The notes under the pieces were generated by a model. It did no database searches. It worked only from the letters and a program-made list of their open reading frames with translations, and had not been told where the DNA came from. 64,000 bases of DNA. Origin: an uncultured Myxococcales bacterium (lineage in GTDB: Bacteria > Myxococcota_A > UBA9042). The position numbers and the translations under genes are program-made. Position 1 is the stretch's first letter. Each line of letters starts with the position of its first letter. Shown piece after piece: positions 47,401 to 54,865 of this stretch. Where the stretch lies: contig CAITYF010000265.1 of NCBI GenBank assembly GCA_903896545.1, positions 1-64,000 of the forward strand, given 5' to 3'.

Positions 47401-47777
47401 GTGGCGGTGCAAAACGCGAACGAACACGACGCGGCGCTGCTGCAAGGCGACCCGCAATCGCCCGGCTGGTAGCCCGCTGCTTGGGTCGTGCACAAATTCG
47501 GGTCGACGGACACGTCCGGCTTTTCGATATCCGGCGCGTCAACCGTGTCGACGTCCGTCTTGAAGTTGATATCCGGCTCCGCGTCCTCACCGGCATCGCT
47601 GCCGGCCGAATCCGCAATCGTATCTTTGGGCGGCTTGCCCGTGTCGCCCGCCGTGTCATCCACAACCGTTTCGGCATCCGTGCCGCCGGCCGTCGAGCCA
47701 CACGCAGCCACAACGCACACGGCCGCGAAGCAACAGACCCACTGCCGCATCATCCGCTTGTGTTCGCTCAACCGCAT
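44448..47777 (-). CDS. Eleven-repeat MopE-type cysteine-rich lipoprotein
   Basis: About 1109 residues. The lipobox is VVAAC then Gly-Ser; an Asp/Thr-rich tether follows to about residue 100. Next come two cysteine-rich segments (about 105-280) like those of the other lipoproteins. Eleven MopE-type units CDxxDNDCNGxxDEGCDDD follow, many continued by DxDxYCDAxM and GGGDCDD. The last 150 residues form a distinct domain with paired Cys and several Trp, ending LLVYVGK. Asp side chains in regular Asx loops suggest calcium; the MopE name implies copper. Neither is shown. ATG 47777 is preceded by GGGGACGTC. It is single-gene transcribed, and its role at the cell surface is unknown. Confidence 0.82.
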   Translation of the reverse strand: MRLSEHKRMMRQWVCCFAAVCVVAACGSTAGGTDAETVVDDTAGDTGKPPKDTIADSAGSDAGEDAEPDINFKTDVDTVDAPDIEKPDVSVDPNLCTTQAAGYQPGDCGSPCSSAASCSFAFCTATPHGSVCSKDCGNDPVCPKGWVCQPVTFGSDQLTGCVPASPNLGKPCQEDGDCRMKNESGVAVAGLNDYCVPFGDAGSFCGGACEGGAACPTNYTCEQKKLASGKLVFQCVTDKTKLDLNCTSRYEAEGDQTVCTVSNSFGACKGTRQCDTAALTKCTAATPAVETCNNIDDNCNGLTDEPTANATCFVFSNNGQLKCPGKPFCAGGLETCVGQAPQVESCDGADNDCNGKTDEGCDDDLDGYCDAAMGYDPGTITCKKGGGDCDDTKIDIHPKAPEVCDGKDNDCNGFADALDPGLPLTDPQYCENQLGVCAGSPKTISLCSGGVWQACSPTDYKKFDGAYGSTEICDDKDNNCNGTADEGCDDDKDSYCDSGYATLGFPLSCPKGGGDCDDTNSKTKPGANELCDDLDENCNGVIDEGCDKDKDGWCDVAMTTFGGPKVCPWGGNDCNDGNAEIRPDANEKCNAIDDDCNGVIDESWPDLGLPCAGGKGQCAVKGTKVCKADNSGSTCSIAPGPPQAEICDNLDNDCNGATDEGCDDDFDQYCDANMGAIGHPYACLAGPGDCDDSNSDIHPGAKELCDNVDNDCDDKTDSDDGDILNDDPQLCEAQTGVCAGAKKFATMCKAGVWAKCDMPQYQGWNIFYSTVENCDDMDNDCNGATDEGCDNDQDGFCAKNKKIVGAPAVCTTLDPISGQKVTHTNDCFDDNAANFPGNVEYCDGQDNNCNSQADENCDKDFDGYCDAALIVIGKPNSCKLGGNDCNDDPKNGGATINPGTPDACFDGIDSNCNGKTDESCNWYFPTVDTVGPDYTSEGLFQCAGYNDLPNSNDIPDAGWGYHCSDPQWKRLRIACGQLPAAGAPGAPWPVLRSIDLTSNVFLPTALVAGTKQGAIGATHGFTPSDSASILQANLLILFMGQGDSNSYPLDHTYAWIGEQTGFDETHWNLIINNSASPWEAANCFGLALWDKGTTPNNSQARSLLVYVGK

Positions 47778-47835
47778 GACGTCCCCACTCGTTTCCCCGC
47801 GTCGCCGCGCAATTGCGTACAACGCTCCCAGCTTG

Positions 47836-47864
47836 AGCTTATCGGTAGCGGGGCCGGTTCTCAA
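47836..47864 (-). promoter_or_regulatory. Possible promoter of the 11-repeat lipoprotein
   Basis: TTGAGA (47859-47864) and TAAGCT (47836-47841) have a 17-base spacer, about 58 bases before the ATG at 47777. The -10 match is weak. Confidence 0.3.
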
Positions 47865-47966
47865 GTCGACCTTACACACTCCGACCGAAGTTCGAGCTCA
47901 AACCTGTCCGAGAGCGCAACGGGTTTGACCCACAGAGCTTGGTGTTGGACAAAGGTCGTCGTGTTT

Positions 47967-48024
47967 AGTTGCCATGCGCCTTTGCGCACCCGGTATTGAT
48001 GAAACTTAGCTGCGCATGGCAACT
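47967..48024. repeat. 13-bp perfect inverted repeat with a GC hairpin beside it
   Basis: AGTTGCCATGCGC (47967-47979) pairs perfectly with 48012-48024 across a 32-base loop. A second hairpin (48030-48036 with 48045-48051) follows at once. Both lie in the 354-base gap 47778-48131, between the HTTM gene's stop and the 11-repeat lipoprotein. I see no coding sequence there. It could be a terminator region, a small RNA or a protein-binding site. Confidence 0.7.
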
Positions 48025-48131
48025 GCAGGCCGCGGCTGCGGACTGCCGCGGGGGTTCGGGGGCGGCGCGCCCCTGAGTCATTTTCTACCTGGTTGGCGAT
48101 GACGCCAGAACGCCCTGCGGTTCAAGAACCG

Positions 48132-49346
48132 CTACTGTCCGCGGAACTCCGGCACACCCGCCTGCGCCGGCACACGTTGGTCGCCATTTTGAATCCACGT
48201 GTTGTGGCGGGTTAGGCTGTACGGCAACGGCTGTGCGCAGACGTTGTGCGCGTCGACGATCGTGTGGAATTCCGCTTCCCCCGCCCGCCGCGTTTGTAGG
48301 TGCAGGTCCAGCATCCCCACTCGCCCCGCGTTGTGCGCGCAAATGCCGCGCGCGGCGCTCGCATACACGATCGGGTCACACAGAATGCGGTTGGCGAGAA
48401 AACCGACGCGAAGCGGCGTGGGCGAACCAGCGCGGCCATCGGGCGCGTGTGGCGTCAGCCAGGCTTGGCATTCCAGCGGCGCATCGAACATGTGCAGCGC
48501 CCAGAGGCGCCCTTCGCCAGTCAACAGCACATCACCAGGGAACGCCAAGGGCGCGAATTGAACTGCGCCAAAAACGACCAGTGTTGCCACCGAAGGCCAG
48601 CGCGGCAAGGGCGTCGCGGGCGGTGGAATCGCGCGACACAACGGCAGAAACGCCAGCAACAGGAGCATGAGCACCGGGTAGTAAAAATTCACGACGGGCA
48701 GGGAAATCGCGTGGAAAATGATCAACTGCGCCATCGTCATCCAGAAGATCCTGGCGTTGCGCGCGAGCAGCCCGAAAATCAAAACCAGTTCCAAAATAAC
48801 GACGTACACACACGCCGGAACGAGCGCCCAGTCGGGCAACGGCAGTCGTCCGTATAGCGCCGCACCATTGAGCCACTCTGGGGTCAACTTGAGCACGCCC
48901 GCCCAGAAGTAGATCGCGACCAGCAACCAGGCGATCACCCGCCGTTTGTTGGGCACGAGCAGAAACGCGAACACGAGCCAAGCGGTCATCGCGTGCTGGT
49001 TCAGCCGCAGGCGGTAGTCCAGCGATACGATCGACAACTTGACGATCGCCAAGAACGCCAGGGACCACCACGCCAGCGTCGTGCGCGCAGCAAGGAAAAA
49101 GCCTGCAACAACAATGGATAACACGCCAAGCGCGACGAGCAGCGCGTGGACAGTGACCGGAGAAAACGTGTGGATTTCGGTGCAATCGGGCCAAAACGGC
49201 CAACAAATCGCCGGCCAGTTCTGCGGCGCAAGAATTTCCGCAAGCGGGTGCACAAACGTCCAATGCAACGCGACGAGACCGTTGGCCAGCGCCAAAAGCG
49301 CGCCCAGGTAGCGGAGCGCGCGGTCGTTGTGGATTTCGCGGATCAT
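48132..49346 (-). CDS. HTTM-domain membrane protein
   Basis: About 404 residues with roughly nine hydrophobic helices, then a soluble C-terminal part of about 110 residues with four Cys. The segment AIYFWAGVLKLTPEWLNG matches the signature helix of HTTM proteins (the membrane domain of vitamin K-dependent gamma-carboxylase and its bacterial relatives). The carboxylase active-site Lys cannot be assigned with confidence. The ATG at 49346 overlaps the dapD stop as ATGA, so translation is coupled to the glycolysis-Sec-DAP operon. Substrate and reaction are unknown; most bacterial members are uncharacterised. Confidence 0.72.
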   Translation of the reverse strand: MIREIHNDRALRYLGALLALANGLVALHWTFVHPLAEILAPQNWPAICWPFWPDCTEIHTFSPVTVHALLVALGVLSIVVAGFFLAARTTLAWWSLAFLAIVKLSIVSLDYRLRLNQHAMTAWLVFAFLLVPNKRRVIAWLLVAIYFWAGVLKLTPEWLNGAALYGRLPLPDWALVPACVYVVILELVLIFGLLARNARIFWMTMAQLIIFHAISLPVVNFYYPVLMLLLLAFLPLCRAIPPPATPLPRWPSVATLVVFGAVQFAPLAFPGDVLLTGEGRLWALHMFDAPLECQAWLTPHAPDGRAGSPTPLRVGFLANRILCDPIVYASAARGICAHNAGRVGMLDLHLQTRRAGEAEFHTIVDAHNVCAQPLPYSLTRHNTWIQNGDQRVPAQAGVPEFRGQ

Positions 49347-50164
49347 CAGACGGCGACGGAGAAATCTCGCAGCGCTGCGTTCAAGCTGGTTTTTTTGTCG
49401 GTGGATTCTTTGCGCTGGCCGATGATGAGCGCGCACGGCACGCCGTAATCGCCCGCCGGGAACGACTTGATGCGCGTGCCAGGAATGACGACCGAGCGCG
49501 ACGGGATGCGGCCACGCAGCTCGACCGGCTCCTGGCCCGTGACGTCGATGATGACCGTCGAGCTGGTCAGGACGACGCCGGCGCCGATGACCGCTTCTTT
49601 CTCGATGTGAACGCCTTCAACGACGATGGCGCGCGAGCCGATGAAGCAGCCGTCTTCAATGATGACGGGACGCGCGCTGGGCGGCTCCAGAACGCCGCCG
49701 ATGCCGACGCCGCCAGCCAGGTGCACGTCGCGGCCAATCTGCGCACACGAGCCAACGGTGGCCCACGTGTCGACCATCGTGCCGCTGCCGACGTAGGCGC
49801 CGATGTTGACGTAGCTCGGCATCAGGATCACGCCGGGCTCCAGAAAGCTGCCGTAGCGCGCGACGCCGGGCGGCACCACGCGGACTTTTTGCCCGGCGAG
49901 GTTGTGCTTGAGCGGAATTTTGTCATGGAATTCGAACGGCCCGACTTCGTGCACGGTCATTGCCGCGACGCTGAAGTAGAGCAGAATCGCTTCCTTGATC
50001 CACGCATGCACGATCCAGCCGTCTGCCGTCTGCTCCGCCACGCGAATCTCGCCGCGATCGAGCGCTGCGATCGTGTCCAAAACAGCTTCCACGTAGCGAC
50101 GCTCGCTCAGGAGCGCGCGATTGGCGTAAGCCTCGGAAACAAGCTGAGGAAACTGCATGGTCAC
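49346..50164 (-). CDS. dapD: Tetrahydrodipicolinate N-succinyltransferase
   Basis: A 272-residue trimeric enzyme of the succinylase branch of lysine and diaminopimelate synthesis. The N-terminal helical domain leads to a left-handed beta-helix of hexapeptide repeats: IGAYVGSGTMVDTWATVGSCAQIGRDVHLAGGVGIGGVLEP (split here by eye into turns of six). RPVIIEDGCFIGSRAIVVEGV and a C-terminal PSRSVVIPGT follow. Length and motifs are standard. The GTG at 50164 overlaps the secG stop by 4 bases; an ATG two codons on is possible. Its presence supports a Gram-negative DAP-type wall. Confidence 0.97.
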   Translation of the reverse strand: MTMQFPQLVSEAYANRALLSERRYVEAVLDTIAALDRGEIRVAEQTADGWIVHAWIKEAILLYFSVAAMTVHEVGPFEFHDKIPLKHNLAGQKVRVVPPGVARYGSFLEPGVILMPSYVNIGAYVGSGTMVDTWATVGSCAQIGRDVHLAGGVGIGGVLEPPSARPVIIEDGCFIGSRAIVVEGVHIEKEAVIGAGVVLTSSTVIIDVTGQEPVELRGRIPSRSVVIPGTRIKSFPAGDYGVPCALIIGQRKESTDKKTSLNAALRDFSVAV

Positions 50165-50562
50165 GGCGCGGCGGGCGACGGCGCGGCAGCAGGCGCGGCC
50201 GGAGCAGCGGGGGCGGTCGGCGCAGCAGCCTGATTCGGCTGTGCGGGCGGTGCCTTGTCTTCGGTTTCCGGCTTCGGCTGGGTCGCGGGGGCCGTCGGCG
50301 GCACGATCGGCGCCACGTCTTCAACCGCAGAATGATCAGAATTGTGCCGCGACAACACGATCGACAGCACCATGAAGAGCACCGCAGCGCCGGTCGTCAC
50401 GCGCTTGAACACGCTCGACGCGCCGCGACCCGCCGTGCCCGTGCCACCGCCGCCACCGAGGCCAGAGCCACCACGGCCCAACTGACCCGGCTGGATCAGG
50501 ACCACGACGATGAGGAACAAGCAGATGATGACGTAGATCGTAACAGCGAGATAATAAAGCAC
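50161..50562 (-). CDS. secG: Protein-export membrane protein SecG with a long Pro/Ala tail
   Basis: A 133-residue subunit of the SecYEG translocon. The first helix (about 3-23) is followed by the family loop VLIQPGQLGRGGSGLGGG, a Gly-rich cytosolic stretch, SSVFKRVTTGAAVLFM and the second helix. Beyond residue 73 there is an unusual low-complexity tail of about 60 residues rich in Pro, Ala and Gln. SecG is normally 75-110 residues, so this is an extension. The start is GTG with GAGGAGTTTCC upstream. The tpiA-secG order is conserved in many bacteria. Confidence 0.93.
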   Translation of the reverse strand: MLYYLAVTIYVIICLFLIVVVLIQPGQLGRGGSGLGGGGGTGTAGRGASSVFKRVTTGAAVLFMVLSIVLSRHNSDHSAVEDVAPIVPPTAPATQPKPETEDKAPPAQPNQAAAPTAPAAPAAPAAAPSPAAP

Positions 50563-50605
50563 GGAAACTCCTCAAGATTCTCGAACAATGGCGCGCTCAG
50601 CCTGA

Positions 50606-51373
50606 TTACGGATTCGCGCGGCCGGCGCGGACGATCGCGGCAAATTCGTCCGCCGTCAAGCTCGCACCACCGACAAGCATGCCGTCAATATCGGGTTTTT
50701 CAAACAATCCCGAAGCGTTACTGCCTTTGACGCTACCACCATATTGGATGCGGCAGTTGTCGGCAAAACCCGCTGAAAACCGCGTCTTCAACCAGGCCCG
50801 AATGTGCGCGTGCACTTCCTGCGCCTGCTCCGGCGAGGCCGTCAGCCCGGTGCCGATCGCCCACACTGGTTCGTACGCGATGATCAGATGTTGCAGCTGA
50901 TCGGCGAGAAGCCCATCCAGCGCCACGGTCAACTGACGATCGACAACCGCGAACGTCGTGCCATTCTGACGTTCAGCCAACTGCTCGCCAACACAGAGCA
51001 CCGGCTTTAGCCCAGCGCCCAGCGCCGCGCGCAGCTTCTTGCCGACGACTTCATCGCTGTCGCCAAACACCGACCGGCGTTCCGAATGCCCGACCAGCAC
51101 GTGCGTCGCGCCCGTGGACACGATCATCGCCGCGGAAACCGCGCCCGTGAACGCGCCTTTGGCCTCAAAGTGCAGATCCTGCGCGCCCACGTTCACGTGG
51201 CTCCCCGCGACCTTGTCGGCAACGGCAGCCAGAAACGGAAACGGCGGAAACAGCAGGACGTCGCCCAACCGCTGCGAGCCCAAGCGATGCCGCACTTCCT
51301 GCGCCAAGGTGATCGCCTCGGACAAAGTCGTGTGCATCTTCCAATTGCCGCCGGTTACCGGTGTGCGCGCCAT
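50606..51373 (-). CDS. tpiA: Triosephosphate isomerase
   Basis: A 255-residue TIM barrel that interconverts dihydroxyacetone phosphate and glyceraldehyde 3-phosphate. Catalytic features are GGNWKM (Lys), VGHSERR (His), AYEPVWAIGTG (Glu and the start of flexible loop 6) and the phosphate-binding QYGGSVKGSN and GMLVGGASL. Length is standard. GGAGGTAGAT precedes the ATG. It begins 3 bases after the pgk stop and leads into secG. Confidence 0.98.
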   Translation of the reverse strand: MARTPVTGGNWKMHTTLSEAITLAQEVRHRLGSQRLGDVLLFPPFPFLAAVADKVAGSHVNVGAQDLHFEAKGAFTGAVSAAMIVSTGATHVLVGHSERRSVFGDSDEVVGKKLRAALGAGLKPVLCVGEQLAERQNGTTFAVVDRQLTVALDGLLADQLQHLIIAYEPVWAIGTGLTASPEQAQEVHAHIRAWLKTRFSAGFADNCRIQYGGSVKGSNASGLFEKPDIDGMLVGGASLTADEFAAIVRAGRANP

Positions 51374-51376
51374 GAT

Positions 51377-52678
51377 CTACCTCCGACCGCCGCGCAACGC
51401 CGCGATACCGGGCATCGGCTTGCCGCTGATGAACTCCAGAGACGCGCCGCCACCCGTGGAAACATGCGAGATCAGCGGCGTGACGCCAGCCTTCTTCACC
51501 GCCGCGACAGAATCACCGCCGCCGACGACCGACGTCGCCGCCGTCTGCGCCACGGCCTTGGCGAGCGCCATTGTGCCGGTCGCAAAAGCGTCCATCTCAA
51601 AGATGCCCATCGGTCCGTTCCACAGGATCGTCCGCGGCGCGCCTTTGCCCTGACCACCCGCCAGAAGATCGCTGAAGTTCGCGATCGTCAGCGGACCGAT
51701 GTCCACAGCGATGTCATCCTCGGCAAAGTGACCATTATCGACGATGCGATACGGTGCGTCCGCTTTCACTTCTTTCACCACGACGTGATCCTGCGGCAGG
51801 AGCACCGCCACACCGCGCTCTTCACACCGCTGCAGCAAATGCTTGGCGAGCTGCACGTGATCGCGCTCGACAAGGCTCTTGCCCATGTCGTGACCCTGCG
51901 CGGTCAGGAACGTGTAGGCCATCGCGCCGCCGATCACGAGCACATCGACGATCGCCACGAGCGCCTCGATCACCTCGATCTTGTCGCTCACCTTCGCGCC
52001 ACCGAGGATCGCCACGTACGGCGACTCGGGGCTCTGCGTCAGCTTGGACAGGTACTCAATCTCGCGTTCAAGCAGCAAACCTGCAGCGCGCGCTGGCATC
52101 AAACGCGGCAGCGCCGAAACGCTGGCATGGGCACGGTGTACACAGCCAAACGCGTCGTCGACGTAGATGTCGCACAGATCGGCCAACTTACGGGCAAAGT
52201 CTTCGCTGTTTTCCTCTTCCTCCGGGTGAAACCGCAGGTTTTCCAGGAGCACGATCTGGCCTGGGCGCTGGTTGGCGATCAGGTGAATCGCCGCGTCGCC
52301 GATGCAGTCGTCGGGGAGCAGCACGTCGCACGCCAGCAGTTCCGCGAGCTTGCGCGCCACGGGCTCAAGCGAGTACTTCGCGTTCTTCTTGCCCTTGGGG
52401 CGCCCCAAGTGCGAGCACAGGATCACGCGCGCGTCCGCCTTGCGGGCAAACTCAATCGTCGGGATCGCGCCGCGGATGCGGGAGTCGTCCGTGATGACGT
52501 CGCCATCCAGCGGCACGTTGAAATCGCAGCGAATGAGCACGCGCTTCTGCGCCAGAAGACCATCGCGCGGCGGCTGATCGCGGCCCGGACTCGGATCGCG
52601 GTTCAAGTCGCGAATCGACAAAATACCCAGATTACGGAGCATCGCGCCCGCTTCTGCGGCCGGTTTGGTCGTATCCAT
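51377..52678 (-). CDS. pgk: Phosphoglycerate kinase with an N-terminal extension
   Basis: A 433-residue two-domain kinase that makes ATP from 1,3-bisphosphoglycerate. Motifs: RVLIRCDFNVPLDG, ILCSHLGRPKGKK, LLENLRFHPEEE, DAFGCVHRAHAS, ILGGAKVSDKI, WNGPMGIFE, and the nucleotide-binding VVGGGDSVAAV and STGGGASLEF. The usual N-terminus begins near RVLIR; here about 45 residues come before it, with the strong site AGGAGGCGAG at the ATG, so the extension appears real. It follows gap by 128 bases that contain a large hairpin. Confidence 0.97.
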   Translation of the reverse strand: MDTTKPAAEAGAMLRNLGILSIRDLNRDPSPGRDQPPRDGLLAQKRVLIRCDFNVPLDGDVITDDSRIRGAIPTIEFARKADARVILCSHLGRPKGKKNAKYSLEPVARKLAELLACDVLLPDDCIGDAAIHLIANQRPGQIVLLENLRFHPEEEENSEDFARKLADLCDIYVDDAFGCVHRAHASVSALPRLMPARAAGLLLEREIEYLSKLTQSPESPYVAILGGAKVSDKIEVIEALVAIVDVLVIGGAMAYTFLTAQGHDMGKSLVERDHVQLAKHLLQRCEERGVAVLLPQDHVVVKEVKADAPYRIVDNGHFAEDDIAVDIGPLTIANFSDLLAGGQGKGAPRTILWNGPMGIFEMDAFATGTMALAKAVAQTAATSVVGGGDSVAAVKKAGVTPLISHVSTGGGASLEFISGKPMPGIAALRGGRR

Positions 52679-52736
52679 CTCGCCTCCTGCGACGTCGGGC
52701 CCGAGCCCGCGTCAACGGTCTCATTCACCACGGAAG

Positions 52737-52807
52737 AGTCTGATTGGCCGGGAAGCCCGGCGCGTCGAACGACATGCCCGACGCGCCGTGCCCTCCGCAA
52801 TCAGACT
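52737..52807 (-). promoter_or_regulatory. Nested hairpin between gap and pgk
   Basis: An outer perfect 10-bp stem (52737-52746 with 52798-52807) encloses an inner perfect 10-bp stem (52758-52767 with 52779-52788). The outer 3' arm touches the gap stop codon. No T-run follows in the direction of transcription, so it is more likely an RNA-stability or processing element than a terminator. Confidence 0.7.
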
Positions 52808-53838
52808 TAGAGCGCAGTCAGGATGTGATTCGCCAACGCGTACAAACGGTTGGTGTAACCCCATTCGTTGTCGTACCACGCGACGACCTTCACGAGGTTG
52901 CCGCCCTGCACGTGCGTCAGGCTGGGATCGAACACGGAGCCTGTCGCTTCGCCGATCAGGTCGCTCGACACGACCAAGTCGTCTTCCACGCGGAATGTGC
53001 CCGCCGGATACTTGGCCGCAGCGGCGCGCATGGTTTCGTTCACTTCGGCAATCGTCGTGGCCTTTTCAACCGAGACGACAAGGTCGACGAGCGAAACGTC
53101 CGGAACGGGAACCCGAAGCGCCACGCCGTGCAGTTTGCCGGCAAGCGCTGGAACCACGAGGCCAATCGCCTTGGCCGCGCCGGTGCCGGTCGGCACGATG
53201 TTCTGGCTGGACGTACGACCGCGGCGCGGCTCTTTCTTGTGCGGCAGGTCAAGCACGACCTGATCGCCCGTGAACGCGTGCACCGTCGTCATGACGCCGC
53301 CGGCGACGCCAAACGCCTCGTGCAGCGCCTTGGCCAGCGGCGCGAGGCAGGTCGTCGTGCAAGACGCGGCCGAAATGACCGTGTGCTCCGGCTTGAGCGT
53401 GTCGGTATTGATGCCGAACACGACCGTCGCATCCGGCGCTTCCTTGGAATCGCCCGGAGCGGAAATCAGCACGCGCTTGGCTCCCGCGGCCAAGTGGGCG
53501 GCGGCAGCGGAGCGCTTGGTGAACTTGCCGGTCGACTCGATCACGAGGTCGATACCCAGCTCTTTCCACGGCAGCGTGGACGGGTCCATCGCCGCGAAAA
53601 GCTTCACTTTCTGGCTGCCCACGGTCAGCACGTCGCCGTCAAGCGACACCGTACCTTGGAACTTGCCGTGCGTGCTGTCATAGCGCGTGAGGTAAGCGAG
53701 GGCGGACGGATCGGCCAAATCATTGGCAGCGACCAGTTCAAAAGGGCAGTTCGGATCGAGGGCGGCGACGCGGGTCAAGCAGCGACCAATCCGACCAAAA
53801 CCGTTGATAGCAACGCGAGGGCGACGAGCAGCAGACAT
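52807..53838 (-). CDS. gap: Glyceraldehyde-3-phosphate dehydrogenase
   Basis: About 343 residues. It oxidises glyceraldehyde 3-phosphate to 1,3-bisphosphoglycerate with NAD. The Rossmann start is VAINGFGRIGR, the catalytic Cys is in SAASCTTTCLAP, and SQNIVPTGTGAAKA and WYDNEWGYTNRL are family signatures. ATG 53838 is preceded by GGAGTCCACA; a Met four codons earlier at 53850 has no ribosome site. A strong promoter at 53881-53909 drives it, so the glycolytic trio is its own transcription unit, with secG, dapD and the HTTM gene downstream. Confidence 0.98.
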   Translation of the reverse strand: MSAARRPRVAINGFGRIGRCLTRVAALDPNCPFELVAANDLADPSALAYLTRYDSTHGKFQGTVSLDGDVLTVGSQKVKLFAAMDPSTLPWKELGIDLVIESTGKFTKRSAAAAHLAAGAKRVLISAPGDSKEAPDATVVFGINTDTLKPEHTVISAASCTTTCLAPLAKALHEAFGVAGGVMTTVHAFTGDQVVLDLPHKKEPRRGRTSSQNIVPTGTGAAKAIGLVVPALAGKLHGVALRVPVPDVSLVDLVVSVEKATTIAEVNETMRAAAAKYPAGTFRVEDDLVVSSDLIGEATGSVFDPSLTHVQGGNLVKVVAWYDNEWGYTNRLYALANHILTAL

Positions 53839-53880
53839 TGTGGACTCCATGGCGGGGGGATGGCCCCGTGGGGGTCAAAG

Positions 53881-53909
53881 ATGATAGGTCGATAACAGGG
53901 GCGGGTCAA
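53881..53909 (-). promoter_or_regulatory. Strong sigma-70 promoter of the gap operon
   Basis: TTGACC (53904-53909) and TATCAT (53881-53886) have a 17-base spacer on the minus strand. The -35 box overlaps the stop codon of the upstream gene (53906-53908). Confidence 0.72.
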
Positions 53910-54844
53910 CGCGACCGCGAATCGTGGGTGCCGCTGAGCGCGTCCAAAAGCGCGGAGACCTGCGCTGAAGTGTGGGCAACGTGGCGCAGCGTCGTCGCTT
54001 GCGCAGCCAAGGCCACGGCACCGAGAGCCAGCCCGCCAGCGATCGGCAGTCCGCCCACGACCAACTCAAAGAGCGCACCAACGCCGGACAAAACCGCAGC
54101 CACTTCAAGGCCGCGCGCCCACGTGTCCAAGGCGTGCAGGCGCCGACGGTGTTCCAGAACCAGCGCCACGACGTGCTCAGTGTGGAGCGGCAACACGGAC
54201 GGCACGAGCGACGCTTGCACGGCCGTCGCGGGTGCTGGGTGGGGCGGCGGGGAAGCGGGCGACACGGGCCGCAGCGGCGCTTTGGCCTGCCCCGGCGGTC
54301 CGTGGCGCAGGATCTTCCCCGGCGGCGGAAAGGTCATGCCAGAACCCGGCGGAATCGTCTTTTGCGGCGCGGCCGGAAACGGCATGCCGGGATGCGCGTC
54401 ATCCGGCCCCGCCTCAAACGTTTGGATGAGATCGGACGCTTCTTTTTGCACGCCAATGGGCGGCCGCGTCGAGTTCTCCGGCGCGCGGACCGGCTTCAAG
54501 AGCCCAGGCGGTGAAATCGTCTGATGCTGGCCGGCCAAGGTCGACGCAGTATTCACGCCGGAGGACGGCATGATCGGCCGCCGCTCCAGCGGTGCCGGAT
54601 CGCGGTTCAGATGCGGCGACGGGTTGAGCACCGACGAATCCTGCACCGCAGGCAGCGAAACGCGGGCGCCGGTCGCGAGTGGCTGCATCTTCGGTGTCGG
54701 CGGCGCGATGTCAGGCAACTCCGGCAGCGCCCGCGACGGCTGCCGGGACTGGGGCGGCAACGTGCCGTGCTGCAACAGCGTCACATCGGCCTCACGGGCT
54801 GGCAGCGGCAGGTCGGTCGGCGAATCCGGACGGTTCATGGGCAT
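53906..54844 (-). CDS. Proline-rich protein with two C-terminal membrane helices
   Basis: A 312-residue protein I do not recognise. Residues 1 to about 215 are disordered and rich in Pro, Ala, Ser and Gln, with no Cys. A short helix with HRRRLHALDTW follows, then two close hydrophobic segments (about 248-290, VLSGVGALFELVVGGLP and GLALGAVALAAQ). No signal peptide is present, so the disordered part is probably cytosolic and tethered to the membrane from its C-terminal end. GAGGTCTGC precedes the ATG. It lies 21 bases after the secreted-protein gene, so the two are probably co-transcribed; its stop overlaps the gap promoter. Confidence 0.55.
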   Translation of the reverse strand: MPMNRPDSPTDLPLPAREADVTLLQHGTLPPQSRQPSRALPELPDIAPPTPKMQPLATGARVSLPAVQDSSVLNPSPHLNRDPAPLERRPIMPSSGVNTASTLAGQHQTISPPGLLKPVRAPENSTRPPIGVQKEASDLIQTFEAGPDDAHPGMPFPAAPQKTIPPGSGMTFPPPGKILRHGPPGQAKAPLRPVSPASPPPHPAPATAVQASLVPSVLPLHTEHVVALVLEHRRRLHALDTWARGLEVAAVLSGVGALFELVVGGLPIAGGLALGAVALAAQATTLRHVAHTSAQVSALLDALSGTHDSRSR

Positions 54845-54865
54845 GCAGACCTCGGTTCGTCCAGC

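Noticed and set aside
44580-47999. A 1139-codon open frame on the plus strand opposite the 11-repeat lipoprotein
   Set aside because: Its Val/Ala/Arg repeats are the mirror image of the Cys/Asp repeats on the other strand. There is no ribosome site, no signal and no family match, while the minus-strand frame has a lipobox and known motifs.
52679-52806. Intrinsic terminator between gap and pgk
   Set aside because: The stems are strong but no T-run follows in the direction of transcription, and pgk has no separate promoter that I can see.
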